DNA from: Allokutzneria sp. NRRL B-24872
GTDB lineage: Bacteria > Actinomycetota > Actinomycetes > Mycobacteriales > Pseudonocardiaceae
Reading direction: 5' to 3'
Length of the DNA: 64,000 bases
NCBI RefSeq assembly: GCF_002155965.1
Contig: NZ_MUMH01000014.1
Location: 1-64,000, forward strand
The stretch's first letter is position 1, and each line of letters opens with the position of its first letter. The notes beneath the pieces were generated by a model that was not told the origin of the DNA, did no database searches, and saw nothing but the letters and a program-made list of their open reading frames with translations. The position numbers were made by a program, and so were the translations under genes. Shown piece after piece: positions 32,379 to 39,856 of this stretch.

Positions 32379-33581
32379 GTGTCTGGGACACGACTCGTGC
32401 GGGCCCTTGCGACGACTGCCGTGGTGGCTCTGGCTATCGCAGGGTGCGGGGGCGGCGGCGGCGACACGACGGGCGGAGGTGGCACCAGCGGTGCCGCCGG
32501 ACCGACCAAGGCGGCCAATGCCGCCGACCCGCGCGGCGACGGCAAGGCGCAGTGCAGCAACGCCTCGCTCGCCTACATCGGCACCATCGCCGGTGACAAC
32601 GCCGCGCTGGGCCTCGCCATCCTCAACGGCGCTCGCCTCGCCGTGAAGCAGCACAACGCGGCCAACCCCGGCTGTCAGGTGAACCTGCGGGAGTTCGACT
32701 CCGAGGGCTCACCCGACAAGGCCCCGGGTGTCGTCGCGCAGGCGGTGAACACTCCGGACATCCTCGGTGTCGTCGGACTGCCGTTCTCCGGTGAGTCCAA
32801 GGCCGTCGGCAAGACCTTCTCCGACGCGGGCCTGGTCACGCTGAGCCCCTCGGCGACCAACCCGGGCCTGAGCAAGAACGGCTGGAAGACCTTCTTCCGC
32901 GCGCTGGGCAACGACAGCGTGCAGGGCCCGGCCGCGGCCAAGTTCATCACCAACGACCTCAAGGCCTCCAAGGTCTGCGTGATCCGCGACGACTCCGAGT
33001 ACGGCAGCGGCCTGGCCGCCGCGGTCAAGGAGGCGCTGGGCAGCAAGGTGGTCTGCGAGGACCAGGTCAAGAGCAAGCAGAAGGAGTTCGCGGCCACCGT
33101 CAGCAAGGTCGAGGCGGCCAAGCCGGACGCGATCTTCTACTCCGGCTACTACACCGAGGCGGCCCCGCTGGCCGACCAGCTGTTCAACAAGGGCGTGACC
33201 GCCAAGCTGGTCGCCCCGGACGGCACCAAGGACGACCAGTTCGTCAAGAACTCCGGCGACGCCGCCGAGGGCTCCTACTTCACCTGCCCGTGCGTTCCGG
33301 CGGATGAGTTCAAGGAGTTCACCGACGAGTACAAGAAGCTGGCCAACACCGACCCGTCGACCTACTCGGCCGAGGGCTACGACGCCGCGACGATCCTGCT
33401 CAAGGCGATCGACGGCGGCAAGAAGGACCGCGCCAGCGTGCTGGAGTTCGTCCGCACCTACGAGGGCCAGGGCCTGACCAAGAAGTTCAAGTGGGACGCC
33501 ACCGGTGAGCTCACCGAGACGCCCGTCTGGTCCTACAAGGTCGAGGGCGGCAAGATCGTCAAGAACAAGCCGATCGGTTAA
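32379..33581 (+). CDS. livK: Branched-chain amino-acid ABC transporter substrate-binding lipoprotein
   Basis: A 400-residue type I periplasmic-binding-fold lipoprotein. The signal peptide ends in the lipobox LAIAGC with Cys23 as lipidation site, then a Gly-rich linker and the Peripla_BP_6 domain (SLAYIGTIAGDNAALGLAIL, VGLPFSGESKAVGK, YFTCPCVPADEF). It captures leucine, isoleucine or valine, or a related ligand, outside the membrane. GTG 32379 follows GGAGG. It is the first gene of livKHMGF and is separated from livH by a strong hairpin. Confidence 0.93.
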   Translation: MSGTRLVRALATTAVVALAIAGCGGGGGDTTGGGGTSGAAGPTKAANAADPRGDGKAQCSNASLAYIGTIAGDNAALGLAILNGARLAVKQHNAANPGCQVNLREFDSEGSPDKAPGVVAQAVNTPDILGVVGLPFSGESKAVGKTFSDAGLVTLSPSATNPGLSKNGWKTFFRALGNDSVQGPAAAKFITNDLKASKVCVIRDDSEYGSGLAAAVKEALGSKVVCEDQVKSKQKEFAATVSKVEAAKPDAIFYSGYYTEAAPLADQLFNKGVTAKLVAPDGTKDDQFVKNSGDAAEGSYFTCPCVPADEFKEFTDEYKKLANTDPSTYSAEGYDAATILLKAIDGGKKDRASVLEFVRTYEGQGLTKKFKWDATGELTETPVWSYKVEGGKIVKNKPIG

Positions 33582-33611
33582 CCGGCAGAGCACGACGCAA
33601 CGGTTGTCGCA

Positions 33612-33659
33612 CAGGGGCACGGCCACGGCGGGGAAGCGCCTGCCGTCGCCGTGCCCCTG
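33612..33659 (+). terminator. Hairpin between livK and livH (partial terminator)
   Basis: CAGGGGCACGG (33612-33622) pairs perfectly with CCGTGCCCCTG (33649-33659), and inside it ACGGC (33625-33629) pairs with GCCGT (33642-33646). Such a structure after the substrate-binding gene would lower transcription of the downstream permease genes or protect the livK message from decay. Confidence 0.7.
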
Positions 33660-33686
33660 GCGCTTTGCACGGGAACGGGCAGATCA

Positions 33687-34697
33687 GTGATTGTTCAAGC
33701 TACGGCCATGCTCGCGCAGGCCGAGGACAGCTGGATCGACTTCAACGTCGGCCTCTTCCTCGACCAGTTCTGGAGCAACACGGTCGACGGGCTCGCCTAC
33801 GGCAGCATCTACGCCCTCATCGCGCTGGGCTACACGCTGGTGTACGGCGTTCTCCGCCTCATCAACTTCGCGCACTCCGAAATCTTCATCACCGGCGCTT
33901 TCGGCGCCTACTTCACCCTGGAGGCCCTCGGTCTCAAACCGGGACCGACGGCCCGGCTCGGCATAGTCGAGATCATCGGCTACCTGTTGTTGATGATGGC
34001 CGTCGCCATGATCATTTCCGGGGTCTCCGCGGTCGTTCTGGAACGCGTCGCCTATCGGCCGCTGCGCAAGCGCAACGCGCCGACGCTCGTTTTCTTGATC
34101 ACCGCGGTCGGCGCCTCCTTCGTGATCCAGCAGCTGTTCTTCGTCACCAGGGGCGCCAACCCGGAGCCCGCGCTGCGGCTGATCCGGCCGACCGAGGTCT
34201 TCACGATCTTCGGCGCCCGGGTGACCAACATCCACCTGCTGGTCATCGTCGCCGCGCTGCTGCTCATGGTCGTCGCGGACATGTTCATCAACCGCTCGCG
34301 CCTCGGCAGGGGCGTTCGCGCGGTCGCGCAGGACCCGGTCACCGCGACGCTGATGGGCGTCAACCGGGAGCGCGTGATCATGCTGACCTTCCTCATCGGC
34401 GGTGTGCTCGCCGGTGCGGCCGCGGTCTTCTACATGCTCCAGATCCCGCAGGGCGTGGTCTACAACGGCGGCTTCCTGCTGGGCATCAAGGCGTTCACCG
34501 CCGCGGTGCTCGGCGGCATCGGCAACCTGCGCGGCGCGCTGCTCGGCGGCCTGCTGCTCGGCGTCGTGGAGAACTACGGCCAGTCCCTGCTGGGCGGTGA
34601 GTGGCGCGACATCGTCGCCTTCGTGCTGCTGATCGTGATCCTGATGTTCCGGCCGACGGGCATCCTCGGCGAGTCCCTTGGGAAGGCACGGGTATGA
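33687..34697 (+). CDS. livH: Branched-chain amino-acid ABC transporter permease LivH
   Basis: About 336 residues with many transmembrane helices. Family marks are DGLAYGSIYALIALGYTLVY, LINFAHSEIFITGAF, and AAVLGGIGNLRGALLGGLLL near the C-terminus. It forms one half of the membrane channel with LivM. GTG 33687 is used here; ATG 33708 is an alternative with a weaker context. The stop overlaps the livM start (ATGA). Confidence 0.92.
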   Translation: MIVQATAMLAQAEDSWIDFNVGLFLDQFWSNTVDGLAYGSIYALIALGYTLVYGVLRLINFAHSEIFITGAFGAYFTLEALGLKPGPTARLGIVEIIGYLLLMMAVAMIISGVSAVVLERVAYRPLRKRNAPTLVFLITAVGASFVIQQLFFVTRGANPEPALRLIRPTEVFTIFGARVTNIHLLVIVAALLLMVVADMFINRSRLGRGVRAVAQDPVTATLMGVNRERVIMLTFLIGGVLAGAAAVFYMLQIPQGVVYNGGFLLGIKAFTAAVLGGIGNLRGALLGGLLLGVVENYGQSLLGGEWRDIVAFVLLIVILMFRPTGILGESLGKARV

Positions 34698-35854
34698 ACG
34701 CGCACCAACAGACTTCTGCACAGGGCCGCTCTCCAGGCAGAGCCCCGTTCGGGCAGCGCGTGCGCGACTGGTGGAACGGCCTGAACCGGTTCCAGCAGTG
34801 GGGCGTGCTCATCCCGCTGGTGGTGCTGATCTACGCGCTGCCGATCCTCAACCCGCCGCTGCTGACCACCGAGCCGGGAACCGACTTCCAGATCGCCCTG
34901 TTCAACGCGGCGCGCTTCGCGCTGATCGCGATCGGGCTGAACGTGGTGGTCGGCCAGGCCGGTCTGCTCGACCTGGGCTACGTCGGCTTCTTCGCCGTCG
35001 GCGCCTACGTCGCGGCGATCCTGACCAGCCCGGACTCGGCGCTGCGGTGGGACTACCCGTGGATCGCGATCATCCCGGTCGCGGTGGTGATCACGATGGC
35101 CACCGGTGTCCTGCTCGGGGCACCGACACTGCGCTTGCGCGGGGACTACCTGGCGATCGTCACGCTCGGCTTCGGTGAGATCGTCCGGCTGCTCGCCGAC
35201 AACGTGACCCCGCTGCGCGGCCAGCGCGGCTTCCAGGACGTCGGGCGGCCGGAGGGCCTCAACGCCGACGGCACCGCGATCTTCAACTCCTCCGACGGCA
35301 CGCCGTGGTACTGGCTGGTCGTCACGGTGATCATCATCATCCTGATCTTCGTCGGCAACCTGGAGCGCAGCCGCGTCGGCCGCGCGTGGGTGGCCATCCG
35401 CGAGGACGAGGACGCGGCCGAGATCATGGGCGTGCCCACGTTCAAGTTCAAGATCTGGGCCTTCACCATGGGCGCGGCGATCGGTGGCCTCTCCGGGGCG
35501 ATCTACGCCGGGCAGGTCGGCTTCGTGAACAACCAGAAGTTCGACGTGGTCACCTCGGTGCTGTTCCTGGCCGCGGTGGTGCTCGGCGGCTCCGGCAACA
35601 AGGTCGGGGTGATCCTGGGCGCGTTCGTCATCTCCTACGTGCCCGACCGCTTCCAGGCCATCGCCGAGTACAAGTACCTGATCTTCGGCCTCGCGCTGAT
35701 CGTGCTGATGATCTTCCGTCCGCAGGGTCTGCTCGGCTCGCGCCAGCGGTTGCTGGCCAAGGGCAGACAGGCGTACCGCAAACTGCTCGGCAGACCCGAG
35801 CAGATCGCCAAGGAGAGCGCGATGACCGACTCGGCGAAGGGGGTTCAGGGATGA
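34694..35854 (+). CDS. livM: Branched-chain amino-acid ABC transporter permease LivM
   Basis: A 386-residue inner-membrane permease. A hydrophilic N-terminal extension (about 1-35) precedes the helices; NVVVGQAGLLDLGYVGFFAV, RGDYLAIVTLGFGEIVRLLA and the cytoplasmic RVGRAWVAIREDEDAAEIMGV (the EAA-type loop that contacts the ATPases) are typical. It pairs with LivH. The ATG at 34694 overlaps the livH stop, and its own stop overlaps the livG start, so translation is coupled. Confidence 0.93.
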   Translation: MNAHQQTSAQGRSPGRAPFGQRVRDWWNGLNRFQQWGVLIPLVVLIYALPILNPPLLTTEPGTDFQIALFNAARFALIAIGLNVVVGQAGLLDLGYVGFFAVGAYVAAILTSPDSALRWDYPWIAIIPVAVVITMATGVLLGAPTLRLRGDYLAIVTLGFGEIVRLLADNVTPLRGQRGFQDVGRPEGLNADGTAIFNSSDGTPWYWLVVTVIIIILIFVGNLERSRVGRAWVAIREDEDAAEIMGVPTFKFKIWAFTMGAAIGGLSGAIYAGQVGFVNNQKFDVVTSVLFLAAVVLGGSGNKVGVILGAFVISYVPDRFQAIAEYKYLIFGLALIVLMIFRPQGLLGSRQRLLAKGRQAYRKLLGRPEQIAKESAMTDSAKGVQG

Positions 35855-36786
35855 GCGACGACCGCACCAACGACACCTCCGAGCCCGACGTCCCCGCCGA
35901 GGGCGGCCTGGTCGCCGAGCTGGAGCGGATGAGCCCGGAGGAGCGCGCGGCGCACGAGGCCGAGGTGGCCGAGGCCGTCGCCGCCGACCGGGACATCGCC
36001 GTCGCCGTCGGGGACACCCTGCTGGAGCTGGACGACGTCACCATGGCCTTCGGCGGGCTCACCGCCATGGACTCGGTGAACTTCCAGATCCGGCGCGGGG
36101 AGATCCTCGGCCTGATCGGGCCCAACGGAGCGGGCAAGACCACCTGCTTCAACGTGATGACCGGTGTCTACCGGCCGACGAAGGGCAAGGTGCTGCTGGA
36201 GGGCAAGCCCCTCGGGCGGTCCAAGCGCAACGCGATCACCCGGCTCGGCATCGCGCGGACGTTCCAGAACATCCGGCTCTTCAGCGAGATGACCGCGCTG
36301 GAGAACGTGGTCGTCGGCACCGACGCGCGGCACAAGACCAGCGTGATCGGCGCGCTGCTGCGGCTTCCCCGGCACCACCGGGAGGAGCAGACCGCGGTGG
36401 ACAAGGCCATGGCGCTGCTGGAGTTCGTCGGCATCGCCGACCGGGCGGCGGACAAGGCGCGCAACCTGCCCTACGGCTACCAGCGGCGGCTGGAGATCGC
36501 CCGCGCGCTGGCCACCGAGCCGAAGCTGCTCTGCCTGGACGAGCCGGCGGCCGGCTTCAACCCGGCGGAGAAGGAAGAGCTCATGGGGCTCATCCGCAAG
36601 ATCCGCGACGACGGCTACACCGTCCTGCTCATCGAGCACGACATGAAGCTCGTCATGGGTGTGACCGACCGGATCGTGGTGCTGGAGTTCGGCAAGAAGA
36701 TCGCCGAGGGCCTGCCTGCGGAGATCAGGGACAACCCCGCGGTGATCGCGGCCTACCTGGGGGTGCCCGACGATGGCGCTGCTTGA
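35851..36786 (+). CDS. livG: Branched-chain amino-acid ABC transporter ATPase LivG
   Basis: A 311-residue ABC ATPase with an unusual acidic N-terminal extension of about 55 residues (rich in Glu, Asp and Ala) before the ATPase core. The core has Walker A LIGPNGAGKTT, Q-loop RTFQNIRLF, the family signature LPYGYQRRLEIARAL, Walker B LLCLDEPAAG and H-loop LLIEHDMKLV. It drives import with LivF. ATG 35851 overlaps the livM stop; the last 14 bases overlap livF. Confidence 0.93.
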   Translation: MSDDRTNDTSEPDVPAEGGLVAELERMSPEERAAHEAEVAEAVAADRDIAVAVGDTLLELDDVTMAFGGLTAMDSVNFQIRRGEILGLIGPNGAGKTTCFNVMTGVYRPTKGKVLLEGKPLGRSKRNAITRLGIARTFQNIRLFSEMTALENVVVGTDARHKTSVIGALLRLPRHHREEQTAVDKAMALLEFVGIADRAADKARNLPYGYQRRLEIARALATEPKLLCLDEPAAGFNPAEKEELMGLIRKIRDDGYTVLLIEHDMKLVMGVTDRIVVLEFGKKIAEGLPAEIRDNPAVIAAYLGVPDDGAA

Positions 36787-37486
36787 GCTGAACGGGATGT
36801 GCGTGCACTACGGGCGCATCCAGGCACTGACCGACATCACGCTGCACGTGGAGGAAGGCGAGATCGTCTCGCTGATCGGCGCCAACGGCGCCGGCAAGAC
36901 CACCACGATGCGGGCCGTCTCGGGCATCCGGCCGCTCTCCGGCGGTTCGGTTGTCTTCGACGGCCAGGACATCAGCAAGATGCGGGCCGACCTGCGCGTG
37001 GTGCGCGGGATCTCGCAGTCACCGGAGGGCCGGGGCGTGTTCCCCGGTATGACGGTGATGGAGAACCTGGAGATGGGCTGCTACACCCGCAAGGACCGCA
37101 AGGCCATCGACGAGGACTTCGAGCGGGTCTTCGACCTGTTCCCCCGCCTGGCCGAGCGCAAGACGCAGGTGGGCGGCACCATGTCCGGCGGTGAGCAGCA
37201 GATGGTCGCGATCGGGCGGGCGCTGATGGCCCGGCCGAGGCTGCTGCTGCTCGACGAGCCGTCGATGGGCCTGGCGCCGCAGTTCATCCAGCAGATCTTC
37301 CGGATCATCAAGGAGATCAACGAGCAGGGCACCACCGTGCTGCTGGTCGAGCAGAACGCGCAGCAGGCGCTCAGCAGGGCGCACCGCGGCTACGTTCTGG
37401 AGACCGGGCGCGTGGTGAAGACCGGCACGGGGGCGGAGCTGCTCGCCGACCCGTCGGTCAAGGAGGCCTACCTCGGCGTTGCCTGA
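36773..37486 (+). CDS. livF: Branched-chain amino-acid ABC transporter ATPase LivF
   Basis: A 237-residue ABC ATPase of family length: Walker A LIGANGAGKTT, Q-loop SQSPEGRGVFPGM, signature MSGGEQQMVAIGRAL, Walker B LLLLDEPSMGL, H-loop LLVEQNAQQAL. It is the second ATPase of the Liv importer. It is the last gene of the operon, followed 14 bases later by a perfect terminator hairpin. Confidence 0.94.
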   Translation: MALLELNGMCVHYGRIQALTDITLHVEEGEIVSLIGANGAGKTTTMRAVSGIRPLSGGSVVFDGQDISKMRADLRVVRGISQSPEGRGVFPGMTVMENLEMGCYTRKDRKAIDEDFERVFDLFPRLAERKTQVGGTMSGGEQQMVAIGRALMARPRLLLLDEPSMGLAPQFIQQIFRIIKEINEQGTTVLLVEQNAQQALSRAHRGYVLETGRVVKTGTGAELLADPSVKEAYLGVA

Positions 37487-37500
37487 GGCGCGGTTCCCGT

Positions 37501-37535
37501 GAACGGGCACCCTCCACTGTGGAGGGTGCCCGTTC
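37501..37535. terminator. Bidirectional terminator after livF
   Basis: GAACGGGCACCCTCCAC (37501-37517) and its exact reverse complement (37519-37535) form a 17-bp inverted repeat with one central base. It sits between livF and the convergent DUF3800 gene, whose stop begins at 37536, and can serve both. Confidence 0.88.
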
Positions 37536-38543
37536 TCACGCGTTGACCAGGAATGCTTCGACGACCTCGCGCAGCGCGGCGCCCTGCTTGCTCGGATTCC
37601 CTTGGCGCTGCTCGAAAACCACGCGTCCCGCGCCGCTGATGAGATCCGCGAGCTGGACGGACGGGTGCTCATCGGAAGCGCCGACCGCGAAGGTGTGCAC
37701 CTTCTGCTCCGGCGCGAGCTCGGCCAGCACCTTGTGCCGGTCGTGCAACAGGCGGAACTCGCCGAGCTCGGCCGTTCTGCGCTCGACGTGCTCCGCGAGC
37801 ATGCGGGGGAGCGGGTCCAGGCTCGGCGGCTCCTCGGCCAGGAGCTCCTTCGCCCGTTCGCGGCTGTTTGCCAGGTGCGCGAGGACCTCCGCCGCAGGGT
37901 GTCCCGCGCACGTTTCGCGGGCTCGCGCGAAGAGCGCGAACAGCTCGTCGAGGTCCACCGCCCTGCCGTTGCGGCGCGTTCCCCTCGCGAAGCCCGCCAG
38001 CGCCGTGGCCAGTTGTGTCCACTGTGTACCCAGGAGTGCTTCTCCTTGGCGGACAAGGATTTCCGGGTCCTCTTGGATGAGCAGCCCGGCGATCGTCGAC
38101 ACCGTGAGGGCGACCTTGTCCTCGACCAGCACCGAGGCGCGGCCGTGCAGCGCTCCACCCTCGCCGAGCAGGTCCACCAGCGCCGCGAGCGGCTTGTCCC
38201 GTTCGAACTGCCAGAACTTCACCTCGCGGCTCTGGCGAAGCCCCGTGTTGGCGCGCAGTTCTCCCAGCAGCGCGCCCGCGAGCACGTCGTCCACGCGCAC
38301 CGTCGCGTGCGTCATCACGCGCTGGTGCAGCACCGCCCCGCCGGTCCACCCCGACTCGTCCGCCGCCACCCACGGGGGCCCGTCACCGTCGTCGGTCAGC
38401 CCCGCGAAGTCCATGCCGCAGTATGCGTCGGAGCCCGGTTCCCGGGCATCCGCTTTCCCGGCGCTGCGGGTCGCTGAGCTGTCGATACTCGATTCTGGTT
38501 TTAGATCTGCCGAAGGGGTGGCTTTAGATCTGCCGAAGATCAT
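37536..38543 (-). CDS. DUF3800-like protein
   Basis: About 335 residues. The core begins WVAADESGWTGG and ends VQLADLISGAGRVVF, matching the DUF3800 pattern of an N-terminal DESG strand and a C-terminal QLADL helix; DUF3800 is predicted to have an RNase H-like fold. Biochemical function is unknown. ATG 38541-38543 overlaps the thioesterase stop (ATGA), suggesting coupling. The first 43 residues are low-complexity and include the product of a 16-bp direct repeat (TTTAGATCTGCCGAAG, 38500-38515 and 38523-38538). The internal ATG at 38415-38417 is a plausible true start. Confidence 0.62.
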   Translation of the reverse strand: MIFGRSKATPSADLKPESSIDSSATRSAGKADAREPGSDAYCGMDFAGLTDDGDGPPWVAADESGWTGGAVLHQRVMTHATVRVDDVLAGALLGELRANTGLRQSREVKFWQFERDKPLAALVDLLGEGGALHGRASVLVEDKVALTVSTIAGLLIQEDPEILVRQGEALLGTQWTQLATALAGFARGTRRNGRAVDLDELFALFARARETCAGHPAAEVLAHLANSRERAKELLAEEPPSLDPLPRMLAEHVERRTAELGEFRLLHDRHKVLAELAPEQKVHTFAVGASDEHPSVQLADLISGAGRVVFEQRQGNPSKQGAALREVVEAFLVNA

Positions 38544-38962
38544 CGAGCCTTTTCGCCGGGAGGGGCGTCGCGCACCACGCAGGTGAGGCGGGCGGTGCAG
38601 ACGCGCTTGCCCGACTCGTCGGTGATCGCGATCTCGAAGGTGGCGGTGGTCCTGCCGACGTGCAGCGGCGTGCACACGCCGGTGACCACGCCCTCGCGCG
38701 CGGCGCGGTGGTGGGTGCAGGACAGCTCGAGGCCGACGGCGATCCGGCCCTCGCCCGCGTTCATCACCGCCGCGATCGAGCCCAGCGTCTCCGCGAACGC
38801 GGCGCTGGCGCCCCCGTGCAGCAGCCCGTACGGCTGGCGGTTGCCCGCGACGGGCATGGTGCCGACCAGGCGCTCGGCGTTCCACTCGGTGATCTCGATG
38901 CCGAGCTTGTCGGTGAGCTGCTCTGCCTGCACCAGGTTCGGGACGGCTGCGGGGAGGTTCAC
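38540..38962 (-). CDS. PaaI-type hotdog thioesterase
   Basis: A 140-residue hotdog-fold thioesterase of the PaaI group. YGLLHGGASAAFAETLGSIA carries the HGG(A) active-site segment and the catalytic-type acidic residue, then AVGLELSCTHHRAAREG and a C-terminal ARLTCVVRD strand. It hydrolyses acyl- or aryl-CoA thioesters; the natural substrate is unknown. GTG 38960-38962 has AAGGAGC upstream. The stop overlaps the DUF3800 start. A divergent toxin-antitoxin pair begins 118 bases away. Confidence 0.88.
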   Translation of the reverse strand: MNLPAAVPNLVQAEQLTDKLGIEITEWNAERLVGTMPVAGNRQPYGLLHGGASAAFAETLGSIAAVMNAGEGRIAVGLELSCTHHRAAREGVVTGVCTPLHVGRTTATFEIAITDESGKRVCTARLTCVVRDAPPGEKAR

Positions 38963-39049
38963 GGGCGCTCCTTGCGGGGACGGCGGGATCGACAGCATAA
39001 AACGGAACCCTTGGGACTCGAAAAGCATTCCCCTGTCGGGCGGTCCCAA

Positions 39050-39070
39050 TGTAGAACATTTTGTCCTACA
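39050..39070. promoter_or_regulatory. Toxin-antitoxin operator overlapping the -10 box
   Basis: TGTAGAACA (39050-39058) and TGTCCTACA (39062-39070) form a 21-bp palindrome with one mismatch around TTT. TACACT at 39066-39071 resembles a -10 box and lies eight bases before the antitoxin ATG at 39080, so the message is probably leaderless. Binding of the antitoxin here would block RNA polymerase directly. Confidence 0.65.
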
Positions 39071-39079
39071 CTTGCGCCC

Positions 39080-39412
39080 ATGAGCGAGAGGGACCTGGTC
39101 GAGGAACTCGACGTGCGGGTGTGGCGCGGGAGCGAGCGGATCGGCGTGCGCGAGCTGAACCAGAGCACCTCGGCCACCCTCCAGCGGGTCCGCGAGGGTC
39201 ACGCCTACACCGTGACCGACCGGGGGGTGCCCATCGCGCACCTCACTCCGGTGCGGCAGCGCGACCGGGTGCTCGACCAGCTCGTCCTGAGCGGGCGCGC
39301 CCAACCGCCGCGAATCCCGCAGGGGCCGGTGTCGATGCCGCCGGTCCTGGGGGACCCGGACGTGGACTCCGCCGCCGCGCTGGCCGCTGATCGCGAGGAC
39401 GAGCGCTGGTGA
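39080..39412 (+). CDS. Phd/YefM-type antitoxin
   Basis: A 110-residue antitoxin. The Phd/YefM DNA-binding domain is RIGVRELNQSTSATLQRVRE followed by GHAYTVTDRGVPIAHLTPV, and the C-terminal half (from about 75) is the extended toxin-binding segment rich in proline. ATG 39080 has no ribosome site and lies at the predicted transcription start, so translation is probably leaderless. The stop overlaps the toxin start (GTGA). Antitoxins of this class repress their own operon, here through the palindrome at 39050-39070. Confidence 0.88.
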   Translation: MSERDLVEELDVRVWRGSERIGVRELNQSTSATLQRVREGHAYTVTDRGVPIAHLTPVRQRDRVLDQLVLSGRAQPPRIPQGPVSMPPVLGDPDVDSAAALAADREDERW

Positions 39413-39816
39413 TCTACCTCGACACCGCCGCGCTGATGAAGCTCGTGCGCAGGGAGGAGCACTCCGAGGACCTGGTCACCTGGCTCAACGCCGCCCAGCG
39501 GAACGGACTACCGCGGGTCGCCTCCGCCTTGGCCGAGGTCGAGTTGCCGCGCGCGGTGCGACGAAACGCCCCGGAAGCCATCGCCAGGGTCCCCAGCGTT
39601 CTGGCGTCCTTGTACCTGGTGGAGATCGACGCGACCGTGCGGCAGACGGCGGCGGTGTACGCCGATCCGCTGCCGCGTTCCCTCAACGCCGTTCACCTCG
39701 CCACCGCGCAGGTGCTCTCGGGGCAGCCAGGGGCGGAGCTGATGACGTTCGTGACCTACGACAGGAGGCTGGCGGAGGCGGCGCGGAGCGTGGGCCTGGA
39801 GGTCTGGCCGGAGTAG
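39409..39816 (+). CDS. vapC: VapC-like PIN-domain toxin
   Basis: A 135-residue PIN-domain ribonuclease-type toxin. Acidic residues are Asp5 (MIYLDTAAL), Glu43 (ALAEVELPRA) and Asp118 (FVTYDRRLAEAA). In the usual LDALHLATA motif, Asn93 replaces the conserved Asp (SLNAVHLATA), so one of four metal ligands has changed to an amide. Activity may be reduced or altered. GTG 39409 overlaps the antitoxin stop. It ends 40 bases before the polA start. Confidence 0.86.
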   Translation: MIYLDTAALMKLVRREEHSEDLVTWLNAAQRNGLPRVASALAEVELPRAVRRNAPEAIARVPSVLASLYLVEIDATVRQTAAVYADPLPRSLNAVHLATAQVLSGQPGAELMTFVTYDRRLAEAARSVGLEVWPE

Positions 39817-39856
39817 CTCGATCGGAGTGTCGGTGCCTCGGCCTAGACTCCCCGGC

